Shown: piece after piece, positions 31,751 through 39,175 of the stretch
How the letters are laid out: the number at the start of each line of letters is the position of its first letter
Position numbering within the stretch: position 1 is the first letter of the stretch
Assembly (NCBI RefSeq): GCF_002339505.1
Contig: NZ_DDJO01000001.1
Span: 55,221-95,668 of the forward strand
Length of the DNA stretch: 40,448 nucleotides
Direction of reading: 5' to 3'
DNA from: Corynebacterium sp. UBA2622
GTDB lineage: Bacteria; Actinomycetota; Actinomycetes; Mycobacteriales; Mycobacteriaceae
Program-made: the position numbers and the translations under genes
Notes under the pieces: model-generated
Told to the model about the DNA's origin: nothing
Seen by the model: the letters and a program-made list of their open reading frames with translations, nothing else
The model's database searches: none

Positions 31751-32650
31751 ATGACTGAACGAGGATTGCTCACACCCGGTAGGCCCACCCCCATCCGCAC
31801 CGTGCCCGAGAACATCGAGCGCCCGGAATACGCGTGGAAGGACGAGGTCCGCGAGAACATCGGCGAGCCCTTCGTGCAGAGCCCGGAGACGATCGAGCGC
31901 ATGCGCGAGGCATCGAAGGTCGCGGCGAACGCGCTCGCCGTGGCCGGGGCCGCGGTCGAGCCCGGGGTGACCACCGACGAGGTCGACCGGGTCGCCCACG
32001 AGTACATGCTCGACCACGGGGCCTACCCCTCCACGCTCGGCTACCGCGGCTACCCCAAGTCGTGCTGCGTCTCCCTCAACGAGATTGTCTGCCACGGCAT
32101 TCCGGACACCACGGTGATCGAGGAGGGTGACATCGTCAACATCGACGTCACGGCCTACAAGAACGGTGTGCACGGCGACACCAACGCGACGTTCTACGCC
32201 GGCGAGGTGGAGGAGCGCCACCGCCTGCTTGTCGAGCGAACGTACCAGGCCATGATGCGTGGCATCAAGGCGGCCAAGCCGGGCCGCGAAATCAACGTGA
32301 TCGGCCGCGTCATCGAGTCCTACGCCAAGCGCTTCGGCTACAACGTTGTCACCGACTTCACGGGCCACGGCGTGGGGCCGACCTTCCACAACGGGCTCGT
32401 GGTGCTGCACTACGACTCGGACGCCTATCGCGACATCCTCGAGCCGGGCATGACCCTGACCATTGAGCCGATGATCAACCTGGGCGAGCTGCCCTACCGC
32501 ATCTGGGACGACGACTGGACCGTGCAGAACATCGACGGCGAGTACACCGCCCAATTCGAGCACACCATCCTTATCACGGAGAGCGGCAACGAGATCCTCA
32601 CCCTTCCCGACGCCGATGTTGCCGAAGGCATGCTCATGCTCGGCGCGTAG
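31751..32650 (+). CDS. map: Methionine aminopeptidase, type I
   Basis: Removes the initiator methionine from new proteins. It has 299 residues from the ATG at 31751. An N-terminal extension of about 45 residues (LLTPGRPTPIRTVPENIERP) precedes the catalytic domain, as in the longer actinobacterial form. Metal ligands are recognisable in NIDVTAYKNGVHGDTNATF (two Asp), TGHGVGPTFH (His), LTIEPM (Glu) and AQFEHT (Glu). Confidence 0.96.
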   Translation: MTERGLLTPGRPTPIRTVPENIERPEYAWKDEVRENIGEPFVQSPETIERMREASKVAANALAVAGAAVEPGVTTDEVDRVAHEYMLDHGAYPSTLGYRGYPKSCCVSLNEIVCHGIPDTTVIEEGDIVNIDVTAYKNGVHGDTNATFYAGEVEERHRLLVERTYQAMMRGIKAAKPGREINVIGRVIESYAKRFGYNVVTDFTGHGVGPTFHNGLVVLHYDSDAYRDILEPGMTLTIEPMINLGELPYRIWDDDWTVQNIDGEYTAQFEHTILITESGNEILTLPDADVAEGMLMLGA

Positions 32651-32689
32651 ACACCCGATTGACGACAGGCAACGAGCCGATGCAGAACC

Positions 32690-34114
32690 TCAGTGCCCGG
32701 TGAAATCGAGGTCGAGACCGAGGATGGCGTTCTCCGTGACCTCCGCCAGCGCCGGGTGGATCCAGTACTGGGCCCGCGGGAACGAGCGCAGGTCGAGGTC
32801 GTAGGCGAGCACCGTGATCATCTGCTGAATGAGCGTGGAGGCCTGCGGCCCCATGTAGTGGGCGCCCAGAAGCTTCCCGGTCCGCCGGTCGGCCACCAGC
32901 TTCACGACGCCCGTCGTGTCCTCCAGCGCCCACCCGTAGGCCACGTCCCCGTAGTTCTGGGTCTTCACCGTCACGTCGTGGCCGGCCTCGACGGCCTGGT
33001 CCTCCGTCATCCCCACCGTGGCGATTTGCGGGTGGGTGAACACGGCGAACGGGACGTGCTCGTGGGGCATCGGAACCATGTCACCCGGGTGGAGGATGTT
33101 GTGCCGCACGGCGCGGGTCTCCGCGTTGGCCACGTGCTTGAGCTGGTAGGGGGAGGAGATGTCGCCCAGCGCCCACACGCCCTCCGCCGTGGTGCGTCCG
33201 AACTCGTCGACCCGGACGCTGCCGTTGGGGCGCATCTCGACACCCGCGGCCCCCAGGTTCAGCAGGTCGCCGTTCGGGTGCCGGCCCACCGCGACGAGAA
33301 GTTTCTCCGAGGTGACGGTGGTGCCGTCGTCAAGCGTCAGCGTGACCGAACCCTCGTCCCCTGTGGCACCTTCCACGACCCTGCCGATGTGTGTCTCGTA
33401 GGTCTCCTCCGCGATCCTGTTGATGCGTTCGGCGATGTCGCGGTCGAGGCTGCGCAGCACCGGCGAGCGGTTGACCAGGCGGACCTTCGTGCCCAGGGAG
33501 TTGAAGATGTGCGCGAACTCCATCGCGATGAAGCCGCCGCCCACGATGGTCAGGGATTCGGGCTGCTCGTCCAGGCGCATGATGTCGTCGCTGGTGTGAT
33601 GGGGCACGCCTTCGGCCCACTCGGGGATGACGGGCCGGGCGCCAGCCGCGAGGATGACCGTGTCGCCGGAGATGATCTTCTCCTCGTTGCCCTGGCCGGT
33701 GCGGAGGGTCCGCGGGGCGACGAAGGTGGCGTGGCGGTCGTAGACGGTGACGTTGGGGGAGCCCGGCCCGCGCCGGAACTCCTCTCCGCCGGTCGCGATG
33801 AGGTCGATCCGGTCGTGGAACACCCGCTTGACGACGCCCTTCCAGTCCACTCCCCTGTACTCGACGTCGAGGTTGAGCGGTCCCGCGTGCCGGGCATCAA
33901 ACGCCCGGTCCGCGGCCTTGACGTACATCTTGGTGGGGATGCAGCCGACGTTCATGCAGGTGCCGCCGAAACGCCCCTCCTCGACGATTGCGATGGACAT
34001 GTCGTCGAACTCGGGCGTGGGAATCGAGTTGCCGGAACCGGCGCCGACGATGATCAGGTCGTAGTGGGCGTCGACGGCACCGTCGCGGGTGCCCGGCGTG
34101 GTGGGGTGCGTCAT
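32690..34114 (-). CDS. mtr: Mycothione reductase
   Basis: Flavoprotein disulfide reductase that keeps mycothiol, the low-molecular-weight thiol of actinobacteria, reduced with NADPH. It has 474 residues; AGGAGA eight bases before the ATG supports the start. FAD-binding LIIVGAGSGNSIP is characteristic of this subgroup, followed by the redox pair GGTCMNVGCIP (Cys53, Cys58), the NAD(P) site TIVGGGFIAMEFAHI, WALGDISSPYQLKHVAN, and the C-terminal active-site His region YWIHPALAEV. It lies 36 bases after the hydrolase gene on the same strand. Its 3' end faces map. Confidence 0.93.
   Translation of the reverse strand: MTHPTTPGTRDGAVDAHYDLIIVGAGSGNSIPTPEFDDMSIAIVEEGRFGGTCMNVGCIPTKMYVKAADRAFDARHAGPLNLDVEYRGVDWKGVVKRVFHDRIDLIATGGEEFRRGPGSPNVTVYDRHATFVAPRTLRTGQGNEEKIISGDTVILAAGARPVIPEWAEGVPHHTSDDIMRLDEQPESLTIVGGGFIAMEFAHIFNSLGTKVRLVNRSPVLRSLDRDIAERINRIAEETYETHIGRVVEGATGDEGSVTLTLDDGTTVTSEKLLVAVGRHPNGDLLNLGAAGVEMRPNGSVRVDEFGRTTAEGVWALGDISSPYQLKHVANAETRAVRHNILHPGDMVPMPHEHVPFAVFTHPQIATVGMTEDQAVEAGHDVTVKTQNYGDVAYGWALEDTTGVVKLVADRRTGKLLGAHYMGPQASTLIQQMITVLAYDLDLRSFPRAQYWIHPALAEVTENAILGLDLDFTGH
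33325..33336 (-). repeat. 12-mer CGCTTGACGACG, copy in mtr
   Basis: Exact copy on the coding (minus) strand, read as Thr-Leu-Asp-Asp with a CTT leucine codon. Confidence 0.6.
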
Positions 34115-34150
34115 GGTGGATTCTCCTGGGGGTGTGGTGGGGGGCGCGGA

Positions 34151-35161
34151 TTAACCGGCCAGCTCGTCGAGGAAGGCGTCCGCGGCCGAGAAGGCGGCCT
34201 CGCGGGCGTGGGTTTCGGAGAGGAAGACGTCGTGGAGCGCACCGTCAATGGGCTCCACCCGCGAGTCCCGCGCGAGCGTCGGCGCCCACCGCTGGATCTG
34301 GTCGACGTCGAGCACGGTGTCGGCGGTGTCCGCCGCCGCGGAGTAGGGCTTGTTCAGGTAGGAGTGCGAGGAGCACAGCGTGAGCGTGGGCACCCCGGTG
34401 TCGATCTCACCGGAGTGGATCTCCTTGTGGCCCTGCATGACGGCGCGCAGCCACCCCAGCTCGACGAGGTGACCCTTGACCGGCTTCATCTCCGGGTCGA
34501 AGGTCCACCTGCCGTGCTCTGCGGCCGAGATGGAGATGCCGTAGGCGCCCGCCGCCCCCTTGGGCAGGCGCAGCGACGGCATGTACTTGCCCGCCAGGCT
34601 CACGGGCCCGCGCAGGAGCGCGACGACGGGGTCGGGGAACTGCATGTCCAGCCACGGGCTGTCGAGGATGAGGCCCGCGATGGCGCGGTGCGCGGCGGGG
34701 TTGGTGCGGCGCAGCGCGTCGATCCACAGCGGCGCGATCAGCCCGCCGGTGGAGTGCGCGATGGGCACCACACGGCCGTGCTTGCCCGCCACCAGCTTCA
34801 GGGCCGAGGTCAGCTCGGGAAAGTACTCATGCATGTCGGTGGTGAAGTGCCAGCGCTCGCCGCTCTGCCGGGAGCGGCCGCAGCGGCGCAGGTCGATGGC
34901 GTAGAAGGGGTGGCCGTCGGCGAGGAAGTGCGCGGCCACGTGGTCCTGGAAGAAGTAATCGGACATCCCGTGGATCCAGAGGATGGCCGGTTTGCCCGTC
35001 GGGGCGTCGGGAAGCGCGCGGACGAGGGTGGCCCGCTCCGTGGTGTCACCGGGGAGGGGGCGCTCGAGGGGTACTACAGCCGATTCGAACCCGTCGCCCA
35101 GCATGTCCTCCCCCCAGGGGAGGTCGTCCAGGCGCGGGACAGAGTTGTTGATGCGCGTCAT
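34151..35161 (-). CDS. Alpha/beta hydrolase (lysophospholipase-like)
   Basis: Protein of 336 residues without a signal peptide. The hydrolase fold is indicated by AILWIHGMSDYFFQDHVA (oxyanion region), YAIDLRRCGRS, and the nucleophile elbow PIAHSTGGLIAPLW, with the serine near residue 165; the final catalytic His is likely in the last 40 residues (IDGALHDVFLSE). The substrate is unknown. It is transcribed ahead of mtr in what looks like a two-gene operon, and diverges from mqo. A similar gene lies between mtr and mqo in C. glutamicum, as far as I recall. Confidence 0.88.
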   Translation of the reverse strand: MTRINNSVPRLDDLPWGEDMLGDGFESAVVPLERPLPGDTTERATLVRALPDAPTGKPAILWIHGMSDYFFQDHVAAHFLADGHPFYAIDLRRCGRSRQSGERWHFTTDMHEYFPELTSALKLVAGKHGRVVPIAHSTGGLIAPLWIDALRRTNPAAHRAIAGLILDSPWLDMQFPDPVVALLRGPVSLAGKYMPSLRLPKGAAGAYGISISAAEHGRWTFDPEMKPVKGHLVELGWLRAVMQGHKEIHSGEIDTGVPTLTLCSSHSYLNKPYSAAADTADTVLDVDQIQRWAPTLARDSRVEPIDGALHDVFLSETHAREAAFSAADAFLDELAG

Positions 35162-35168
35162 GCCCTAG

Positions 35169-35174
35169 ATGGTA
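35169..35174 (-). promoter_or_regulatory. -10 element of the hydrolase-mtr operon (TACCAT), leaderless type
   Basis: TACCAT on the minus strand ends seven bases before the ATG at 35161. A second candidate, TATGAC, lies just upstream of it. Confidence 0.4.
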
Positions 35175-35234
35175 GGTCATACTTTCGGACTGCGGTTCAC
35201 CCCTGCGTGCGCGGTGGACATGCGCTCCGGTCTA

Positions 35235-35265
35235 TTGTCACGGCTTCTGTAAAGGGGCGTAGAGT
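35235..35265 (+). promoter_or_regulatory. Putative mqo promoter (TTGTCA-19-TAGAGT)
   Basis: TTGTCA (35235-35240) and TAGAGT (35260-35265) are 19 bases apart, slightly long. The leader of about 155 bases contains no gene and ends with AAAAGGG before mqo. Confidence 0.45.
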
Positions 35266-35425
35266 GTAGTGGCAAGTCGATTCGGGAACGCCCACGCCAG
35301 ACGGGCCCGCGGCCCGGTCGCCCGGTCCGCGCCGGGGTGCGGGCCTGACCGGCGACCGACACGATGAAGATCACCACGATTGAGCACCGAATCCGCACGA
35401 ACTAAAAGCGAAAAGGGTTGAACGG

Positions 35426-36955
35426 ATGTCTGAAGAACAAGGCAATAATTTTAGTGGCGAGGTGGATGTCCTGCTCATCGGCGCCGGCATCATGAGCGCC
35501 ACCCTGAGCGCCATGCTCCGGGAGCTCGAGCCGGACTGGTCCCAGGCCATCTACGAGCGTCTGGACGGGTCCGCCCAGGAGTCCAGCTACCCGCTGAACA
35601 ACGCGGGCACCGGCCACTCCGCGCTCTGTGAGCTGAACTACACCCCCGAGATCAAGGGGGAGGTTGATGTCACCAAGGCGATGGCGATCAACGAGAAGTT
35701 CCAGATGTCGCGCCAGTTCTGGTCCCACCAGATCGAGGGTGGGATGCTGCAGGATCCGAAGGCCTTCATCAACCCCGTGCCGCACGTGTCCTTCGCCCAG
35801 GGCGAGGACCAGATCGATTACCTGCGCCGCCGCTACGAGAAGCTCTCCGAGAACCACATGTTCCCGAACATGGAGTTCACCGAGGACGAGGCCGCGTTCT
35901 CCGAGAAGCTGCCGCTCATGGCCAAGGGCCGCGACTTCGGCGCCGAGCGCGTCGCCATTTCCTGGATCGACGCCGGCACCGACATCAACTACGGCGCCCT
36001 GACCAACCAGTTCATTGACAACGCGAAGGCCAGCGGCACCACCGTGCGCTACGGCCACGAGGTCCTCGGCCTCAAGCGCGAGGGCTCGAAGTGGAAGGTC
36101 ACCGTCCGCAACGTGCACACCGGGGACAAGCAGGTCGTCTCGGCACGTTTCGTCTTCGTCGGTGCCGGCGGTTACGCGCTCGACCTGCTGCGCAAGGCGG
36201 GTGTGCCCGAGGTCCGCGGTTACGCCGGTTTCCCCATCTCCGGCCTGTGGCTGCGCACCACCAACCAGGAGCTCGTCTCCCAGCACCAGGCGAAGGTCTA
36301 CGGCAAGGCCAAGGTCGGCGCCCCGCCGATGTCCGTGCCCCACTTGGACCTGCGCGTCATCGACGGCAAGGAATCCCTCCTCTTCGGCCCCTACGGCGGC
36401 TGGAGCCCGAAGTTCCTCAAGAAGGGCTCCTATCTGGATCTGTTTAAGTCCATCCGCCCGGACAACATCCCGTCCTACCTGGGTGTCGCCGCCACCAACG
36501 TCGACCTGGTCAAGTACCTCGTCTCCGAGGTGTTCAAGGACTTTGACGGCCGCCTTGAAGCTCTGCGCGAGTACTACCCCGACGTTGACGGCAAGGACTG
36601 GGACACCGTCGTGGCCGGCCAGCGCGTCCAGGTGATCAAGCCCGCCTCCGCGCCGCGCTTCGGCTCCCTCGAGTTCGGCACCGCGCTGGTCAACGACCAG
36701 GGTGGCACCATTGCCGGTATCCTCGGCGCCTCCCCGGGCGCCTCCATCACCCCCTCGGCGATGCTCGAGCTCCTCGAGCGCTGCTTCGGTGAGCGGATGA
36801 TCGACTGGTCCGACAAGCTCCACGACATGTTCCCGACCTACGGCACGTCGCTGAAGACCGATGCCGAGGCCTTCCAGAAGCAGTGGGAGTGGACCCAGAA
36901 GGTTCTCCGCCTCGAGGAGAACGAGCCCAAGCTCGACGACAACGTTGGAGCTTAA
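35426..36955 (+). CDS. mqo: Malate:quinone oxidoreductase
   Basis: Membrane-associated FAD enzyme that oxidises malate to oxaloacetate and passes electrons to menaquinone, a TCA-cycle and respiratory-chain step important in corynebacteria. It has 509 residues. The N-terminal dinucleotide fold is VDVLLIGAGIMSATLSAML, followed by NNAGTGHSALCELNYTP, RRRYEKLSENHMF-type segments, FVGAGGYALDLLRKAG, and the C-terminal LGASPGASITPSAMLELLE. No membrane helix is seen, as expected for a peripheral protein. The ATG has AAAAGGG nine bases upstream. Confidence 0.97.
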   Translation: MSEEQGNNFSGEVDVLLIGAGIMSATLSAMLRELEPDWSQAIYERLDGSAQESSYPLNNAGTGHSALCELNYTPEIKGEVDVTKAMAINEKFQMSRQFWSHQIEGGMLQDPKAFINPVPHVSFAQGEDQIDYLRRRYEKLSENHMFPNMEFTEDEAAFSEKLPLMAKGRDFGAERVAISWIDAGTDINYGALTNQFIDNAKASGTTVRYGHEVLGLKREGSKWKVTVRNVHTGDKQVVSARFVFVGAGGYALDLLRKAGVPEVRGYAGFPISGLWLRTTNQELVSQHQAKVYGKAKVGAPPMSVPHLDLRVIDGKESLLFGPYGGWSPKFLKKGSYLDLFKSIRPDNIPSYLGVAATNVDLVKYLVSEVFKDFDGRLEALREYYPDVDGKDWDTVVAGQRVQVIKPASAPRFGSLEFGTALVNDQGGTIAGILGASPGASITPSAMLELLERCFGERMIDWSDKLHDMFPTYGTSLKTDAEAFQKQWEWTQKVLRLEENEPKLDDNVGA

Positions 36956-36962
36956 GAGCTCA

Positions 36963-36974
36963 CGCTTGACGACG
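36963..36974 (+). repeat. 12-mer CGCTTGACGACG, intergenic after mqo
   Basis: Exact copy seven bases after the mqo stop; its last bases abut the left arm of the mqo terminator. Confidence 0.6.
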
Positions 36975-37015
36975 CCCCTTCATGTGCCGCAATAGGTGAT
37001 GAAGGGGTTTTCGTC
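36975..37015 (+). terminator. mqo terminator overlapping the selO 3' end
   Basis: CCCCTTCAT (36975-36983) pairs with ATGAAGGGG (36999-37007), followed by TTTT; GACG and CGTC flank it. The selO stop codon (36980-36982, minus) lies in the left arm and the last selO codons form the loop. Confidence 0.75.
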
Positions 37016-38173
37016 ACCCTCCGGCCGGGACATCCACTCCGGCCCGGCCGCCGGATTGTACGGGTCGGTCACCGCGGCGAGCAGCTCACGGTATGCGGAG
37101 TAGTCACCGTCGCGCTCGGCGGCGGTGATGGCGCGGTCGAGCATGTGGTTGCGCGGCACGAACACCGGCCCCCCGCCGTGTTCCCGGTTGAACAGGGTGA
37201 TGTCGGCGGCCTCGGCAATGCCCTCCGCCCCCTCGAAATGCCGCGCCCAGTGGTGGTCCCAGCGCTCCTGGATGGTGCCGAGGATCCCCTGGGCCTCGTC
37301 CTGGTCCATGACGGGCAGGAGTGCCTCCCCCAGGCGGGCAAGGTTCCAGGCGATGATATTCGGCTGGTTGCCGAAGGAGTATCGCCCCGCCTCATCGATG
37401 GATGAGAACTTCGCGCCGCCCACGAAGCGCTCGGTGAACGCGCAGGGCCCGTAATCGATGGTCTCACCCGACAGGGCGGTGTTGTCCGTGTTCATCACCC
37501 CGTGGACGAAACCGAGGCGCATCCAGCGGACAACGAGCTCGACCTGCCGGTCGAGAACGGCGCTCAGAAGCTCGGCCGGGCCCGCGAAACCGGCGGCGGC
37601 GACAACCTTGGCCACCAGCTCCTCCGACTGGCTCGCCGCGTACTGCACGGAGCCGACCCGCAGGTGGGAGCTGGCGACGCGCGCCACAATCCCGCCCGGG
37701 ACCACGCCCTGCTGGCGCATCACCTTCTCGCCGGTGGTGAGGACAGCTAGCGACCGGGTAGTGGGGATGCCCACGGCGTGCATGAACTCGCTGACGAGGT
37801 ACTCCCGAAGCATCGGGCCCACCGCGCCCCTCCCGTCCGAGCCCGGGCGGGAGAAGCGCGTGCGGCCGGAGCCCTTGAGCTGGATCTCCCGCCCGCCGGT
37901 GTCACCCAGGAGGAGGGCGCGGCCGTCGCCAAGCAGCGGCACGAACTGGCCGAACTGGTGGCCGGCGTACGCGGTGGCGTGGCCTCCTGCCGAACCGGCG
38001 AGCCACCCCACCCCCTCGGCGGAGCGCAGCCAGGCGGGGTCGAACCCCAGCTCGCGCGCGAGCGGTTCGTTGAGGACCACCAGCTGGGGGCACGGGAAAT
38101 CGGCGGCAGCGGTGGGCACCGCCATCTCCGGCAGCGTCTCGGCGAAGGTGTGGGCGAGGAGGGGTTCAGACAT
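36980..38173 (-). CDS. selO: SelO/YdiU family protein adenylyltransferase (short form)
   Basis: Pseudokinase-fold enzyme that transfers AMP to protein hydroxyl groups in the SelO family, linked to redox stress. Motifs: YAGHQFGQFVPLLGDGRA, LKGSGRTRFSR (Lys100), LTTGEKVMRQ, HGVMNTDN (Asp230, Asn231) and IDYGPCAF (Asp240, the DFG-like metal ligand). It ends in CGT, with Cys395 where some members have selenocysteine. At 397 residues it is shorter than the roughly 480 of E. coli; the loss is mainly after the QYAAS segment and in the C-terminal helical region. It converges with mqo and diverges from the methyltransferase gene. Confidence 0.92.
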   Translation of the reverse strand: MSEPLLAHTFAETLPEMAVPTAAADFPCPQLVVLNEPLARELGFDPAWLRSAEGVGWLAGSAGGHATAYAGHQFGQFVPLLGDGRALLLGDTGGREIQLKGSGRTRFSRPGSDGRGAVGPMLREYLVSEFMHAVGIPTTRSLAVLTTGEKVMRQQGVVPGGIVARVASSHLRVGSVQYAASQSEELVAKVVAAAGFAGPAELLSAVLDRQVELVVRWMRLGFVHGVMNTDNTALSGETIDYGPCAFTERFVGGAKFSSIDEAGRYSFGNQPNIIAWNLARLGEALLPVMDQDEAQGILGTIQERWDHHWARHFEGAEGIAEAADITLFNREHGGGPVFVPRNHMLDRAITAAERDGDYSAYRELLAAVTDPYNPAAGPEWMSRPEGDENPFITYCGT

Positions 38174-38179
38174 GTCCCC

Positions 38180-38189
38180 AGCCTAGACT
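38180..38189. promoter_or_regulatory. Overlapping divergent -10 elements of selO and the methyltransferase gene
   Basis: AGCCTAGACT carries TAGGCT on the minus strand (38185 to 38180, six bases before the selO ATG) and TAGACT on the plus strand (38184-38189, eight bases before the ATG at 38198). The two -10 elements share two base pairs. Confidence 0.55.
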
Positions 38190-38197
38190 CGGAGACC

Positions 38198-39175
38198 ATG
38201 ACCCATACCGCCCCCGCCGCCCCGCGCACGCTCGACGCCCTCATCCTCGACGAGGCCGACCTCGGCTCCGCGGGGACGATCCTGGTTTGCTCGGACCCGT
38301 CGGGTGCCCTGCTCGCCGCGGCGGTGGGGACGGGCCGCGAGGTCGTCTACCTCGACCCCGACTACTCCCGCTGCCAGCAAGCGGCACGGGCGGGAGCACG
38401 GGTGGCCGGCGACGTGCGCCTCGACGAGTTCCTGGCCGGCTCCTCCGGAATGGCCGTGGCTGTGGGGGAGATGCCCAAGTCGATCGGCCGCCTCGACTAT
38501 GTGGCGCGCTCCATCGCTGGTGCCGGCTTCTCCGCCGTGCGCGTGGTCCTGGGGGCTAACAACAAGCACCTCTCCCGGTCGATGAACGCCTGCCTGGGGC
38601 AGTCCTTCACCGAGGTCGCCGCCTCGCGGGGGAGAGGCAAATTCCGCTGCCTCATCGCCTCGGGCCCGCGCGCGGTCAGCTACGAACCGGTGCGCCGGGG
38701 CGGGCTCGTCGCGTTCGGAGGCGTCTTCTCCGGCGCCCGGCCCGATCACGGCGGCGAGCTCCTGCGCGCCAATGTGCCCGCGGAGCCGGGGCGGCTCCTG
38801 GACCTGGGCTGCGGCAACGGGTCGGTGTCGCGCGGACTCGCGGGCGATGTCACCGCCACCGACTCCGACGCGGACGCGGTGCTCTCCGCACGCGCGGCCG
38901 GTCTGACGGTGACCTGGGATGACGCGGGGTCGCGGTTCCCGGACGGCTCCTTCGACACCATCGCGCTCAACCCACCTTTCCACGACGGGGCCGCCGTCGA
39001 TGCCACGCTGGTCACCTCGCTTCTCGACGCCTCCCGCCGCCTCCTTGCCCCCGGCGGCGCGCTCTACCTGGTGCACAACTCCCACCTGCGCTACCGCGGT
39101 GAGGTGGAGCACCGGTTCGACGTCGTGAAGCAGGTGGCGCGCAACGACCGGTTCACGGTGCTGCGGGCTAGCTGA
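38198..39175 (+). CDS. Class I SAM methyltransferase, RsmC/RlmG-like
   Basis: Protein of 325 residues with two halves, as in RsmC and RlmG, which methylate guanine N2 in rRNA. The N-terminal half (to about 170) is a degenerate copy of the fold (TILVCSDPSGALLAAAV). The C-terminal half has SAM motif I RLLDLGCGNGSVSRGL and motif IV NPPFHDG at Asn258, typical of enzymes acting on exocyclic amino groups, then GGALYLVHNSHLRY. Which rRNA base is modified cannot be told. Start fixed by the -10 element. Its last eight bases overlap the end of the convergent ATPase gene. Confidence 0.88.
   Translation: MTHTAPAAPRTLDALILDEADLGSAGTILVCSDPSGALLAAAVGTGREVVYLDPDYSRCQQAARAGARVAGDVRLDEFLAGSSGMAVAVGEMPKSIGRLDYVARSIAGAGFSAVRVVLGANNKHLSRSMNACLGQSFTEVAASRGRGKFRCLIASGPRAVSYEPVRRGGLVAFGGVFSGARPDHGGELLRANVPAEPGRLLDLGCGNGSVSRGLAGDVTATDSDADAVLSARAAGLTVTWDDAGSRFPDGSFDTIALNPPFHDGAAVDATLVTSLLDASRRLLAPGGALYLVHNSHLRYRGEVEHRFDVVKQVARNDRFTVLRAS

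Noticed and set aside
32693..35269. Long plus-strand open frame opposite mtr and the hydrolase
   Set aside because: Spans two clear minus-strand genes and their gap; no recognisable domain.
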